From Monosporascus cannonballus (taxonomy: Eukaryota > Ascomycota > Sordariomycetes > Xylariales), in assembly GCA_004154925.1 (NCBI GenBank), contig QJNS01000239.1, positions 53,368-117,367 on the forward strand: 64,000 nt of DNA, read 5' to 3'. The notes below the pieces were generated by a model. That model did no database searches. It saw nothing but the letters and a program-made list of their open reading frames with translations, and was not told the origin of the DNA. Below are positions 12,630 to 23,711 of this stretch, piece after piece (position 1 is the first letter of the stretch; each line of letters begins with the position of its first letter). The translations under genes and the position numbers were made by a program.

Positions 12630-15600
12630 TGTTATAAATATTTATTTAATAATGCCGTTAAATTTTGAATAATATCGATTAACGTTATATTTATTAATAA
12701 GTAACTCGAATAGCCGATTTATTAAGTCCTTAATTACCCGGATATTAAAATGGAATCCGAAAAAAAAAATATTTTGTTTTTTTCGCGAAAATGTTTTATG
12801 ACTTTTACGTATTATAAACGAATATATTTTTTAGCTTAAAAAAATAATAATAATTTTATAACGTTTTTTAAGCCGTATACAAAAGGCTTCAGGAAAAAAA
12901 ATTCCAAAATCGAAAACCCTTTTTGAATAAATTAAATTATTTACCTAAATTCTATTAAAACATCTGTAGAGGTTTTATGTCTTTTAAGCCAGAACCTTTT
13001 TAACAAAATTTTAATTAAGTTATAACTATTTTTAACATAATATTAAGCCTATTTCAGATATTTTCTTATTTAATTTATTACGTTAATTATACGAATAAAA
13101 TTTAAATTAAATAGCTTATCGCAAATACGGTTATTTAATGTAAATTCGAAGTAAAAAATATATTACTTTATTAATTAAAAAACGAAACTTTAAAATAATG
13201 CGAATTTATAACAATTACGAATAGTTAAAATAAGTTTTAACGAAGGTTTTCGGAATAATAAACAAAAAAATAAAAATTAAAAAATAAAGTTAATAATTAT
13301 ATTAAAAAGATTAATATTTAATTATGGCAATACGTTAATTTAATTAGCCGTTATGTTAAAATAAAAATAAAAAGTATTAATAATTAAGTTTTTCGACGAC
13401 ATGAAAAAAAATATAAATTCTTTTTAAATTCGATTAACGTAATTATTTATTAAATTATATCGTTATAATAATTAAAATTAACGATCGATAATATATATAA
13501 CATATTAAATGTATTAAAAGAAAAATAACAATAAGTTCCGATATATGGTTAGTATTAACGTTTTTTAACGTAATAATATTTTATATAATATAGAATTAGG
13601 ACTTATAAAACTAAGAATTACTTATAGGAAAAAATAAAATTAAACTAAATATTATAATTATAACAATATTTAAAAAGTCTCGACGGAATAATTAAAAACC
13701 TATATTTAAGAGATAATTCAAAAAACAATCAAAAATATAAAGACAAATTTATTAATATAATTTAGCTTAAATACGTATTAGGTTTCCCGTAATAAAAAAC
13801 CTAGTCAGGATTATTATAATAAAAAATTCGATAAAAAATACGAAAAACCAGAAGACTAGCTTAATAAGTTTTACAAACGTAATAAAAAACATTATAAGGA
13901 TAATTACGTAAATACCAGAATTAAATAAAAAAGGTTGATTTCGGAATCCTTAATCGATATAACAAAATATATGTTATATATTGTCGACGACAAAAATATC
14001 CTGGTTACGAAAAATGGAAATAATATATTTATAAATTAATTACCTATATATATTATAAATGAATCGCTTTTTTAAGCCGTACGGGAAATAATAAAAATAA
14101 TAAATAATAATATTAATAATTTCGAATCATAGCCTTAGGAAATGTCTAGTAATTGGCCGAAATAAAACATTAGCCCGAAAATAATAATATTTCTAAATTT
14201 TTTTTATTATTATTAATAATATAATTATTAAACGGAAAAAAAGTTAATTTACCGTATAATAAAACTATTATTAAAAAATCATTACGGATTTCCATTTTTA
14301 ATTAATATTTTTATAGATTTTTACAAAATAAAATTAATAAAAAAAATACATTAATTTATAAAGCATTTTTAAAACGATAATAAAAATAACTTATAATAAG
14401 ATATAATTATAAATATAAAGGAAAACGTTATTTCATAAAGATTATTATAATAAAATCAAAAATAATTAATATAATGCGAAGGAATAATATGCCGGTAATA
14501 ATAATAAATATAATAATTTAATACGGTAAATGTAAAAATACAAAAAAAGTTCGATAAATTCGAAAATGAATTAAAAGAAAAAGGTTATTTATAAAAAAGC
14601 TATAAAATGACGAAACGTAAAGAAATTAAAAGGAATTCCCGAAAGAAGCTTTAAATATAATGATAAAAAACGTTAAAAAATTTGTAATCTTGGATATACG
14701 AATCGGAACATATTAATATATTATAATAATAAATTATGGATTTTTAAGCAGGAATTCTATTATGCTAAACGTAATTAATAAATTTAAATTATTATAAAAA
14801 TATAAATTAAAACTCTTTATAATAACAAATATCGAATATTAAGATTTTATTTATAATAACCGAAAAATTTACGTACAAAATTAATTATTTCGAAATGTTT
14901 ATTTAAAAATAATTTTAAATGATTAATTTTAATATCGTTTTATTTGAGAATTACCATATTATCTTAAAATTATTATAAATACGTTAATACTAAATTTTAA
15001 TTAATAAAAAAACTTAGTTAAATAAAATTCGCTGTATATTTTATTAACGCATAAAAAAAGGAAAATTAATATTTTAATATTCGATCGATAATGGCGATAA
15101 ATGCAAAAATAAGGATATAATAAAAACCGTATTACCAATAAGGATAAAATATAAGAAAAAAATAAGTATTAAAAAATACGACATATTATTATTATTATTA
15201 TAAAAACGAAATTAAAGCAAATAAATAACGATTTAAAATAATAACAATTTTAAAAATTAGCAAATTTAATTAATTTCTTATTATAATATTATAAATATAA
15301 GTAGATTTTAAAAGGAATTTGATACGAAATTATTAGAAGATAACGAATAAAATTATCAAATAATTTTTAAGGAAGGATTTTTAACGAAATTTTACTTTAT
15401 TTATAATCTTAACGAAAACGAATTACGTATTTTTAAAAAGTATTTAGAAACTTGGTTATAAAAAGGATAAATTTAATTTTCGAAATTATTAACGAAATAT
15501 CTTACGTTTTTCGTACCCAAAAAAACGGAAGATTACGACTTATAGTTAATTATCGATAATTAAACGATATTACCTTTAAAAATTAAATATTATTACTTTT

Positions 15601-17910
15601 AATTAGAGAAATAAAAGACTGATTTTACGGAATTTAATAATTGATAATATTTAATTTTAAAAATAAATATAACCTTATTAAAATTAAAAAGAAATACAAA
15701 TAAAAAATACTTTTCTTAAAACGAAATACAAATTATTTAAGTACTTAATTACGTTAATAAGATTTACGAACGTATTAGTAATTGTTTAACAGATAATAAA
15801 TTATATATTACGAGAATATCCCCATATTTTGGTTATATATTATTTTAACGTTATTTTAATTTTTTTGAAAATAAAAAAAGTATACGTAAAATACGTTTAT
15901 AAAGTTATTTATTAACGTAAAAAAAATAATTTTATAAATAATAAAGAAAATATCAAAAATATATTATTACTTTAGGATATATTAAGATAAACCTTGAAAA
16001 ACTTACTGTAATTATATAATAATAAATATTAACGGTAATTAAAAAAGTACAGATATTGTTTAAATTCGCTAATTATTATAGAAAATATATTCGAAATTTT
16101 AATAAAATAATTATATTTTTAACGAAGTTTACGAAAACAAAATTTAAAAAATTGTTAAATACGGAAAATATATTTTAGGATATTAAAGATACGATTATTA
16201 ATAAGTTTGTATTAATTATATACGATTTAAACCGCCCAATTAAATTAAAACCCGATATTTCGGAATACGTATTAAACGTAATAATCGGACAACAAAATAA
16301 TTAAGGCAAATTGTACCTTATTATATTTTTTTCGTATAAATTAAAAGGAGCCGAATTTAATTACGGTATACCAAATAAGGAATTTATGGTTATTATTATA
16401 GTATTTCGAAAGTTTAAGTATTTTCTAAAAAGATGATTATATTAAATTAAGGTTTATACGGATTAATAAAATTGTACCAAATTTGTTACGATTAAAATAT
16501 TTATAAAACGATAATTAAAATAGGTAAAAGAATTGGCGAACTTTAATTTCGTTATTATTTATAGGAAAGGTTTAGAAAATAATAAAGCGAATACTTCAAG
16601 TAAAAAATCAAATTTCGAAAAGAAATTAATTAAAATTAATTATATAACTTTCGATATTACTATAAAAAGATATTTATGTTTGCGATAAATTACGATAATT
16701 CAGGTAATACATCTTAATATATATTAGAAAATCCAGTAATATAACGATAATTTCTCCAAAGATTAAAAAATAAATAAAATACAAATTAAATAAAATTATT
16801 AAGAAAGTTTAATACGAAACATATACGAATATAACTTATACGAATATTTAAGAACTTATAAAATTTTAAAATAATTTTAATCTATATATATTTTTTAAAA
16901 ATAAAATTAATTATATAAAACATTATACAGTAATACGATATTTGCGTTAAAGCGAAAACGTAACGATATAAATTATACGGAAAATTACAATTATTATTAA
17001 TTATAAAACGATTATAATTTTTAATTATATTCGATTTTATTATTAAGTTTTTGTATTAAATAATTTAATTATAAAAATATATTACGATAATATTTTGGTA
17101 ATTATCAACCGATTTACGAAATCTTCTTACTTTTTATTATATTATAAGGGCATAAATATTAAATATATAGCATATATTTTTTTTCAATTATTTTTAACAT
17201 TTAAAATTTATTAATAGGAATTATTTTAAATAAACATTCAATATTTATATCAAAAGTTTAATAAGATTCTACAATATAAATCAGCCTAAATTACAGATTA
17301 TTTAATATATTTAAAGTTTAAATAAATAAATAAATAAATAAAACGAATAAATTAAACTTTAAAAGTTTATTTACGATATTACATTAATTACGAATTAAAG
17401 AATTAGGTTAAAAAGTTATTAATTATATAATGAACTTATAATACCTGTTATTATGAAAATATTAAAATAATATTAACGAATTTATATTTTGGTTTTATTT
17501 TAAAAAATTATAAATAAGTATATAAAACGGCCTAAGTAATATTAAAGTAATTTTTACATTAAAATAATTACAATAGCTATACGAAAAATAAAAACGAAAT
17601 TAAAATTTGTACGAAATTAAATAAGCAAATATTGTAATTAAAAAAGGTTAAAAGGATTAATTTTCGAAAAAAGGGAAATGGTTTTTTTCATTATTAAAAA
17701 CATTTAAATAAAACGATCTAATAGAAAATTCGATTTTAAATATATTGGTTTATATAAACCTATTATGAAAATTTTAGAAAATAATTATTAATTAAAATAT
17801 TTATTAAAATTTAAATTTTATTCAATGTTTAATATTTTTTATTCGTATTAATATCGGATATAATTAAGGTATATACGGTATAAAACGATATGGAAATAGA
17901 AAACGAATAA

Positions 17911-18063
17911 GTATACGAAATAAAAAAAATATTCGATATGCGAAAATAAAACGGATTTATTTAATACTTAATTAAGTAAAAAAAACATCCGGATTTTGAG
18001 AATATTTAGGAACCAGTTAAAAACCTTATTAATATTTAATATTTATTAAAAGAATTTTATTAA
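17911..18063 (+). pseudogene. Chromodomain remnant of nested gypsy
   Basis: The frame from 17911 reads VYEIKKIFDMRK and then, after stops, GFI, YLIK, KKHPDFENI and EPVKNLIN, which matches the beta-strand, aromatic-cage and helix plan of chromodomains at the end of chromovirus integrases. In the family this domain tethers integration to marked chromatin. Here Trp positions are stop codons. Confidence 0.8.
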
Positions 18064-18660
18064 TAATGTCAAAATTAACAAAATTAAAGGTTTTTTATTC
18101 GGTAAACGATTAATTAATAAAGTTAAAATTAGATTAAATAAAAAGAATTACAGCTTTTATCGTTATAACTTAGGCGGCCTTTAATTCGGCTTATTTTTCT
18201 TAACGTTTTAACTTATTTAACTTTTCCAAAAACCGAAACTTACGAAATAACATACGTATTATACTGTCGGCCTATAATTTTTTGGGTTTTCGAAAATAAT
18301 AAATTTTGGCTTATTTTGGTTCCGTTTTCTTTTTGGCCTTTTTAAATTCCGTTTTAACCTTAAGGAAATTGGAAACGAACTTTTTAAATTAAGAAATAAA
18401 ATAGTTATTGATATTATAAAGGCCTTAATTCCGCGTTACGTATTTTTTGTACCGGGAAAAATCCGACGAAAAATTACGATAAAATAATAATCCGTAACGC
18501 GTATAATAGAAATATATAAATATATTTATAATTCGAAAAATAATACACTTAAGCAAATTATTTCGTTTTTTCGTTTTTTTATTAATTAATTTTTCAATAT
18601 AATCCGATATAATAGCAAAAAAAGGATTTATAAAAGAAAAAAAAATTCAGAGCGGAAATT

Positions 18661-18674
18661 AGGAAAAAAGAAAA
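18661..18674 (+). other. Polypurine tract before 3' LTR
   Basis: AGGAAAAAAGAAAA lies four bases upstream of the 3' LTR start at 18678, the expected position of the plus-strand primer of an LTR retrotransposon. It supports the forward orientation. Confidence 0.6.
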
Positions 18675-18677
18675 TCG

Positions 18678-19057
18678 TATTATAATTTAATAAGTTGTAG
18701 CCTTAGGAAAAGGTCGTAATAGGAAAATAACTAAATTATGTAAGTTGAATTACGTAATAATTCGATAAAATCGATCGTAAAGCCTATAAAGCCGGGTTCG
18801 ATAAGATCGATTGTAAAGTTCATAAAGCCAGGTTCGATAGGATCGAAAAAATTAAAATATATATGTTTATTATTTCTATAGTTTAGATAATATTAGCTTA
18901 TAATATTTATCAATAATAATTTCTTACCTAAGGTATTTTTGGTATTACGAAACATAATACGTTATTATATTTATTATTTAGATTCCCACGATATTTCTGC
19001 TAATATAAACCCATACGACTAAGATTTAATAATTGGTTAAAGCATTTAGCCGTTACA
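18678..19057 (+). repeat. 3' LTR of nested gypsy (380 bp, two 36-bp units)
   Basis: Begins TATTATAATTTAATAAG and ends AGCCGTTACA. Two tandem 36-bp units lie at 18764-18799 and 18800-18835; the 5' LTR has one, which accounts exactly for the 36-bp length difference. AAAAA at 19058-19062 is the target duplication. Confidence 0.9.
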
Positions 19058-19062
19058 AAAAA

Positions 19063-19961
19063 TAACCAAAATTTTAACGTACGATTATTTTTATATGCAA
19101 ATAACGTTTTTTTTACAGATAACCCCGATCGGAAAATTTTTTAAAAATTCGTATTATTATTTCTCAGTATTTTTATCATATAAGAAGTTAATAAGCAAAA
19201 TATAATTATTACTTTAAATATCGAAATTAAATTATTAACTTTATTATAAATTATAAAAAAAACCTTTTTTATGTTAAAGTTATTTACAATTATTATATTA
19301 CAATTAAACGAACATTTAATTATCTAAGTAAATAATAAATAAACCATACCGTTAATTATTAAAGAAATATACGTTTAATTACGAGACTAAAATATATAAA
19401 TATTTATAATTATAAATTTCGCAAAATTTACGTAACAAAAAAATAAAAATTAAATAAACATTTATTAATATTATAATGACAAATAACTTAATTAAGCTTT
19501 TAGAATTTTAGTAATATTAAAGATTTATTATTAAATTTTTAAAACTTTATTTTAAAATTAAAAAAAACCCTAGGAAATATTAATTTATTTTAGACGTTAC
19601 TTAAAAACAAAAAATTATTACTCCCTTTCTTTTTCTTATTATTCGTTTTTTTATAAGTTATTATTGCTTTTCTTTTTAAACGACCTTAAAAATAAAATTA
19701 ATAAGGAAACTTTTTAACAAAATTTCTGTAATCTAATAATATAATATTAAGTTTTAATATCTGAAAATATTTGTTCGAATCCAGTTAAAAATTCTGGCAT
19801 TTCGAATAATTTTCCAAATTAATTAAAATCTTAATTACCTTTTTTAGTTTTTACGTTTTTTTATTATTTTTTAAAGGCTAATTATTAATATATTTCCTTT
19901 TTGGGAAATTCTTTAAATTTATAAAAACTTTAGCCGTTAATTCCTAATAACTGGGGGGGTA
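19063..19961 (+). pseudogene. Second internal region of tandem retrotransposon, 3' part
   Basis: Continues the homology with about 6705-7609 of the first copy, including AATTTTAACGTACGATTATT (first copy AATCTTAACGTACGATTATT), and ends with the seven-G tract before the right LTR. No protein motif is recognised. Confidence 0.75.
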
Positions 19962-20170
19962 TATCAGACTTAATAAAGCCAGTTAGCACTAGCGGGAATT
20001 ACTTCCTGTACCCCTGGTACCTTTTTCTCCCAGCTCCACCTGTATTTACGTGCATAAAAGGAGGGTTCGCTACCTTCACTTTCTAGCTAGGACCTTCTAG
20101 AGGTCAGGGCAACCTTTAATACACTTCTTCTTCAATTATATGCTTCTGTGTGTGATGTCAGGGTCTCACA
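19962..20170 (+). repeat. Right outer LTR (209 bp), mostly unmutated
   Basis: Begins TATCAGAC (TGTCAGAC in the left LTR) and ends GTCTCACA. A few C-to-T/G-to-A changes fall in the first 45 bp. The remainder is of normal composition, the mirror image of the left LTR. It contains CATAAAAGG as a likely TATA element. GTTGG follows at 20171-20175. Confidence 0.92.
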
Positions 20171-20175
20171 GTTGG
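20171..20175. repeat. Right target-site duplication GTTGG
   Basis: Exact copy of 1937-1941, directly after the CACA end of the right LTR. Confidence 0.9.
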
Positions 20176-20761
20176 CCTTCTTGCAAATGCCCCGTTGCCG
20201 GTTGTTGAGACCACCGGTGTAGTCCTGATTTCGGTTCTTGGATCGTGGCATGGTATAGCGCCGTAGACGAAGCAATGCGCGATGATGGAACAAGTATGAT
20301 GTATGATATGATGGGACGAGTATGAATGGGAAGATACATCTCCCTAGATCGAAGTCACGGCCGTTTAATGCCTTGCTGTCGCTTGTGCTACTAAGCTCGC
20401 ACTAGAAAATTAAATAGTTCATCCTTCTACTACGTTACCTAAAGAAAATCACCCCGAAATAGATCTAGCCGCTATCGTGGGACGGTAAGCGCGCACCTTT
20501 GAAAGACCCTATTAGGGAGACGGCGCTCGACATCCGGCTCGCGCCCGGTAATCTCCACTTTTGCGCTGATGTCGGACCGAGGCTGGGGCGCCGGATTGGT
20601 GTAGTCGGAGACGGGGGTCTTCATTCTGACATCCCTGTCACTCCAAGAAATAACATGTTAATTCGGATGAGAGGCAGTTATGAATAGTCACGACAGCAGA
20701 CACGACAGCAGACTCTCCGGTGTCCAACCTGTCTTCTCACGGGCGACCTTACGACATAATC
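20176..20761. other. Ancestral intergenic / promoter DNA before reductase pseudogene
   Basis: Normal-GC sequence that was contiguous with 1-1941 before the retrotransposon inserted. It has small ATGATG-type repetitions (about 20283-20335) and a doubled CACGACAGCAGA at 20689-20712. No gene is recognised. It probably contains the promoter of the pseudogene starting at 20762. Confidence 0.5.
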
Positions 20762-21753
20762 ATGGACATGCCTATCGAGCAGTAGTATGCTATCGCGCTG
20801 TGCGCGGTGGCCTTAAGCCTCGTCGTTCGAACCACCTGGGCGGCACTCACGGGATATCCGAGCTCGCCTGCTCATGAACTTCTTGTACTACCTCCAGACC
20901 CCATGGTGACACTAGGCCGATACGCCACGGGGTTGGGCCGCCTTCAACTTGCTCGCCTGGCCGCGTACGTCGCGGCCAACCTCGTCAGCCTCCTCTCGTT
21001 CCAGCTGGGGACGCATGACGCCCAGAAGCGCGCCGCCATACTCGCAACGTACAACCTCTGCGCGCTTCCCATAACGGGACGGAGGAATGTCTAAGCCAGC
21101 TGGTGCGGGCGATCCGCGGATTACACATCGTTGGATGGGTCGGATGGCCTTCGCCTTGACTGTGGTTCATCTGTCCATCGTTCTTACCCTGCGGCCTAAG
21201 CCGGGACCGCTCGCCAATGCCGGATTCATCGTATGCTGCCTTGCCAATGCATCCCGCTCTACACTAATCGTCGTATAGGTCCTCGGCGGGTTCGTACTTC
21301 TGCTCGTCACGCTCCACCCTCTCCGGAATTGACTGTGGGGTTATATAAGCGTGATTTATGGGCGGCTGGTGCTCTGCATCATCGGCGGTCTCTTCTGGCA
21401 TGTGATCATCTTGCCTGTGCCTACCATTCTCAGCCGGATCTCCACCACCGTAGCCGCGTCTTTATGGGGTGCTCTCTTTCTTTATATGGATAATTAGGTT
21501 GGCCTCGCAAGGAACCACAGGTGAAGTCGGAAATGATGTTTCCGAGGTCGGCACGCGTGCGGTTGCCATCACCATGCATACCGCGTGACCAATTCTTCTC
21601 TCACCTGGAAAGTACTCCGATATCTACAGCTGGCGTGAACCCTTCCGGCCTTATCGCTCAATTGCTTTAGTCTCGGAGATGGATCTGCTGGGGATGCGGA
21701 CAGGCATGATATCACATTTCTTGTGCTCAACACTTCATCATCCAATTCCCTAA
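20762..21753 (+). pseudogene. Ferric-reductase-like transmembrane oxidoreductase, inactivated
   Basis: Relic of a fungal ferric reductase (membrane heme domain plus FAD domain, electron transfer to Fe3+). It starts at ATG 20762 (MDMPIEQ, then TAG at 20783, a likely CAG-to-TAG change). The first frame continues through hydrophobic YAIALCAVALSLVV and KRAAILATYNLCALPITGRR to a stop at 21092. A second frame (21087-21497) holds HRWMGRMAFALTVVH, the HX13H heme pair typical of the family, and a helix ending LFWHV, with stops at 21276 (TAG) and 21330 (TGA). The residue 14 before the His in LFWHV is Tyr (TAT, 21357-21359), where the family has the partner heme-ligand His. A third frame (about 21490-21753) carries RAVAITMHTA, TGA at 21586, then PILLSPGKY, the FAD-binding PGxY motif. 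The NAD-binding C-terminus is absent before the AT-rich DNA begins. The family call rests on motifs read by eye. Confidence 0.82.
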
Positions 21754-22314
21754 GCGGTTGAAAGGGTCATTCTGTCTTCTTTAACGGGCCTTAAGCAGGG
21801 CTATAAAATTAGTTTTTAGATTTTAGTATCAGTTATTTAGTTTCTTAATAAGTTAATTTTATTTAAAAACCAAATTAAATTAGTCTTGTTTAAAACTAAT
21901 TACTACTATTTCATTAATCAACTTGTCAAAATGTAATTATAAACTAATCAATATATTTTATAATATAATTTTTATATTATTTTCAACATTGTATATATAT
22001 ATAATAAATAGGTTAATATGCAAAACTATGAAATATTAATAATTAAATAAAAATATAAAGTAGAGTAAAATGTTACGCGTATAATCTGTCGCGGCTAATT
22101 AGAAAGTCCGTGTCTTATATGTATATTAAAAAGTTCTTTTTCGCCATTGGTTTAATCCTAAAACCATCACCACTTATCATACTTTTTAACGCTTGAGTTA
22201 TCAGGATCCAACACTATAAATACAGTCGGATTAAGTTCTTCATCTTGGCAACCCCTTCCACTATCGTGATATAATTCGTTTATCCGCTTTAATTAAGACA
22301 AAATCTTCCCGACG
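21754..22314. other. Transition into AT-rich DNA, no gene seen
   Basis: Composition changes near 21805 from normal to AT-rich. A partly GC-richer patch at about 22070-22314 has a TATA-like CTATAAATAC (22214-22223) but no open frame. It could be degraded transposon sequence into which the following solo LTR inserted. Confidence 0.4.
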
Positions 22315-22684
22315 TGTAACGGCTATGCGGTTTAACCAAATATTAAATCTAAGTTGTACGGGTTTATGTTGGCAGGAGTATCGTGGAAATCTAAATAATG
22401 GATACCGTAAGTTATCACGTCTCGTAATACTAAGGGCGTCTTGGGTAACGATGTTTTATTGTACGCTAATACTATTTACATTATGGAAATAATAATCGTA
22501 TATATCTTGTTTCCATTATTATTGTTCGTTCCTGCTCAGTAAAGCCTCGCTAAGTAAATGATTAATGCTGATTATTCATGCTTAATAAATTCCCGCTGAG
22601 AACTAGTTACGTAACCCGGACCAACGTAGTCCCATGGTCCTAGCTTGACCGTTTCTGCAGGCCAAATCTGATTAGGTCGTAACA
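22315..22684 (-). repeat. Solo LTR of the gypsy/chromovirus family (370 bp)
   Basis: The reverse complement begins TGTTACGACC and ends GCCGTTACA. Its second half (around 22500 down to 22315) matches the LTR halves at 12430-12629, 18850-19057, 41260-41447 and 47700-47902, including ATATATACG followed by TTATTATTTCCATAAT. Flanks are CGACG (22310-22314) and TGACG (22685-22689), a 5-bp target duplication with one C/T difference. No internal region accompanies it, so it is a solo LTR left by LTR-LTR recombination. Confidence 0.85.
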
Positions 22685-22689
22685 TGACG

Positions 22690-23505
22690 CTAATTTAATA
22701 TATTATGAAATTAATAAAAGAAATAAAATATAAATTTATACTGTAAATAGTATACTAGAAATTTGCTCTTGGCTGGAATATACAGCTTGAATATATATCT
22801 ATTTTGCGTCTTGGACAATTTAATTTATATATAAAAAATTTAAAGAATTTTCGAAATTAATCGATGTTGTTTAATTTTATATTTTTCTTAACAATTGTTA
22901 TATATGAAACTAAATAGAAATTATATTATCAAATAAATATATATATTTTACGAATAAAACATTTATAATTGAATAAAAGAATATATTGAAAAACTGTATT
23001 AAAATATATAATACTCTTTAATAACAAAGTATTAATTATTATTAAAATATATTTTATATTATCCAAGAATAACATTACATTAATATAATTGATTAACCTA
23101 TGAATAACTGTTTGCCAATTAATTAATTATATTTTAAAAATATGTTAATATTTTAATATTTTTATAAAATTAAAAATATTACATATAAAATAAAAGTTTA
23201 AAATATTTTAAAAATCAAATAGTTATAATTTATTTACGTCGAAGTAAGAAAAATAGATCTGTATATAAAAAGCTCATTATTTCAAATATATTATTATATT
23301 ATTTTAGTACTAAAATATATTTTTGAATATGTTTATTATTAATTAGAAAATAAAAAGAATTTATGGTGTTTTTAAAGAAAATATGTATTTTTAAAGTTTT
23401 GTAATTATTGTAAAAAGATTATTAAGGATTTTAGTTATATTATTAAATTATTTACTAATGTTATAAGAATGATCAAATGTTAATAATTAAAAAAATATAA
23501 ATATT
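22690..23505. other. AT-rich, nothing recognised
   Basis: Very AT-rich DNA with no open frame, repeat unit or RNA feature that I can support. Probably decayed repeat DNA. Confidence 0.5.
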
Positions 23506-23711
23506 CATAAGATAATAAAGAGCTATAAGCTAGAGTAAGGTAATCTCCGACTAATCGTAAAGCAGATTTTAAGAAATGAATATATTAGGTTATTTCCATC
23601 TGGTGTTTCCTATTAGCTGCCAGATGGTAGATTTATATTAGTAAGTGAGTCGGCAGCTAATCGGTGGCTGGTCGGCTACCCGCCTTATCCTTATACAGGC
23701 TATATCTCACA
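23506..23711 (+). repeat. Solo LTR, second LTR family (206 bp)
   Basis: Inverted copy of 29706-29911. Both are 206 bp and share blocks such as CGGTGGCTGGTCGGCTACC (23662-23680). It begins CATAAGATAAT (the other copy has TGTAAGATAAT) and ends TATCTCACA. Flanks ATATT and ATATA agree at 4 of 5 bases. The patch is GC-richer than its surroundings. Confidence 0.75.

Larger units (their letters stand above)
12630..18677 (+). pseudogene. gag-pol remnant with chromodomain, multiple stops
   Basis: Reverse transcriptase is recognisable at about 15490-15960. The stretch FRTQKNGRLRLIVNYR (15508-15555) corresponds to the gypsy finger motif around KKNGKLR, and the catalytic-loop region near 15833-15880 reads YYFNVILIF where active enzymes have YLDD. 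RNase H follows at about 16200-16650 with DLNRPIKLKPDISEYVLN. Integrase lies at about 16680-17500 with VIINRFTKSSYFLLYY, where the first catalytic Asp of the VxxD motif is now Asn. A chromodomain lies at about 17911-18060 (HPDFENI, stop, EPVKNLIN), with the conserved Trp codon before EP turned into a stop. Nearly all lesions are the TGG-to-stop, CAA/CAG-to-stop and Asp-to-Asn types expected from C-to-T and G-to-A mutation. No functional protein can be made. Confidence 0.88.
12286..19057 (+). mobile_element. Chromodomain Ty3/gypsy element (chromovirus), nested, full length, dead
   Basis: A 6.77-kb element with LTRs at 12286-12629 and 18678-19057 and an internal region of 6048 bp. The domain order is gag, protease region, reverse transcriptase, RNase H, integrase, chromodomain, which is the Ty3/gypsy order with the C-terminal chromodomain of chromoviruses. 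It is inserted into the second internal region of the tandem retrotransposon. A purine-rich tract (18661-18674) precedes the 3' LTR. The element is almost colinear with 41095-47902, whose internal region is 6068 bp. Confidence 0.92.
1942..20170 (+). mobile_element. Tandem LTR retrotransposon (LTR-int-LTR-int-LTR), RIP-mutated
   Basis: Three LTR copies (1942-2150, 7610-7778, 19962-20170) alternate with two homologous internal regions of about 5.4 kb (2151-7609; 7779-12280 continued at 19063-19961). The two internals can be aligned from their first bases after the LTR to the purine tract before the next LTR, with differences mostly C/T and G/A. The outer LTRs are both 209 bp and are flanked by GTTGG. 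The forward orientation follows from the TATA-like CATAAAAGG in the LTR (near 20054) and the purine tract before the right LTR (seven G at 19953-19959, replaced by six A at 7602-7607). The internals are so AT-rich that no gag or pol motif could be identified, so the superfamily is unassigned. A separate gypsy element is nested in the second internal. Confidence 0.9.

Noticed and set aside
20499..20877. Short plus-strand frames before the reductase relic
   Set aside because: They have no similarity I can recognise. The second overlaps the true reductase frame in another phase.
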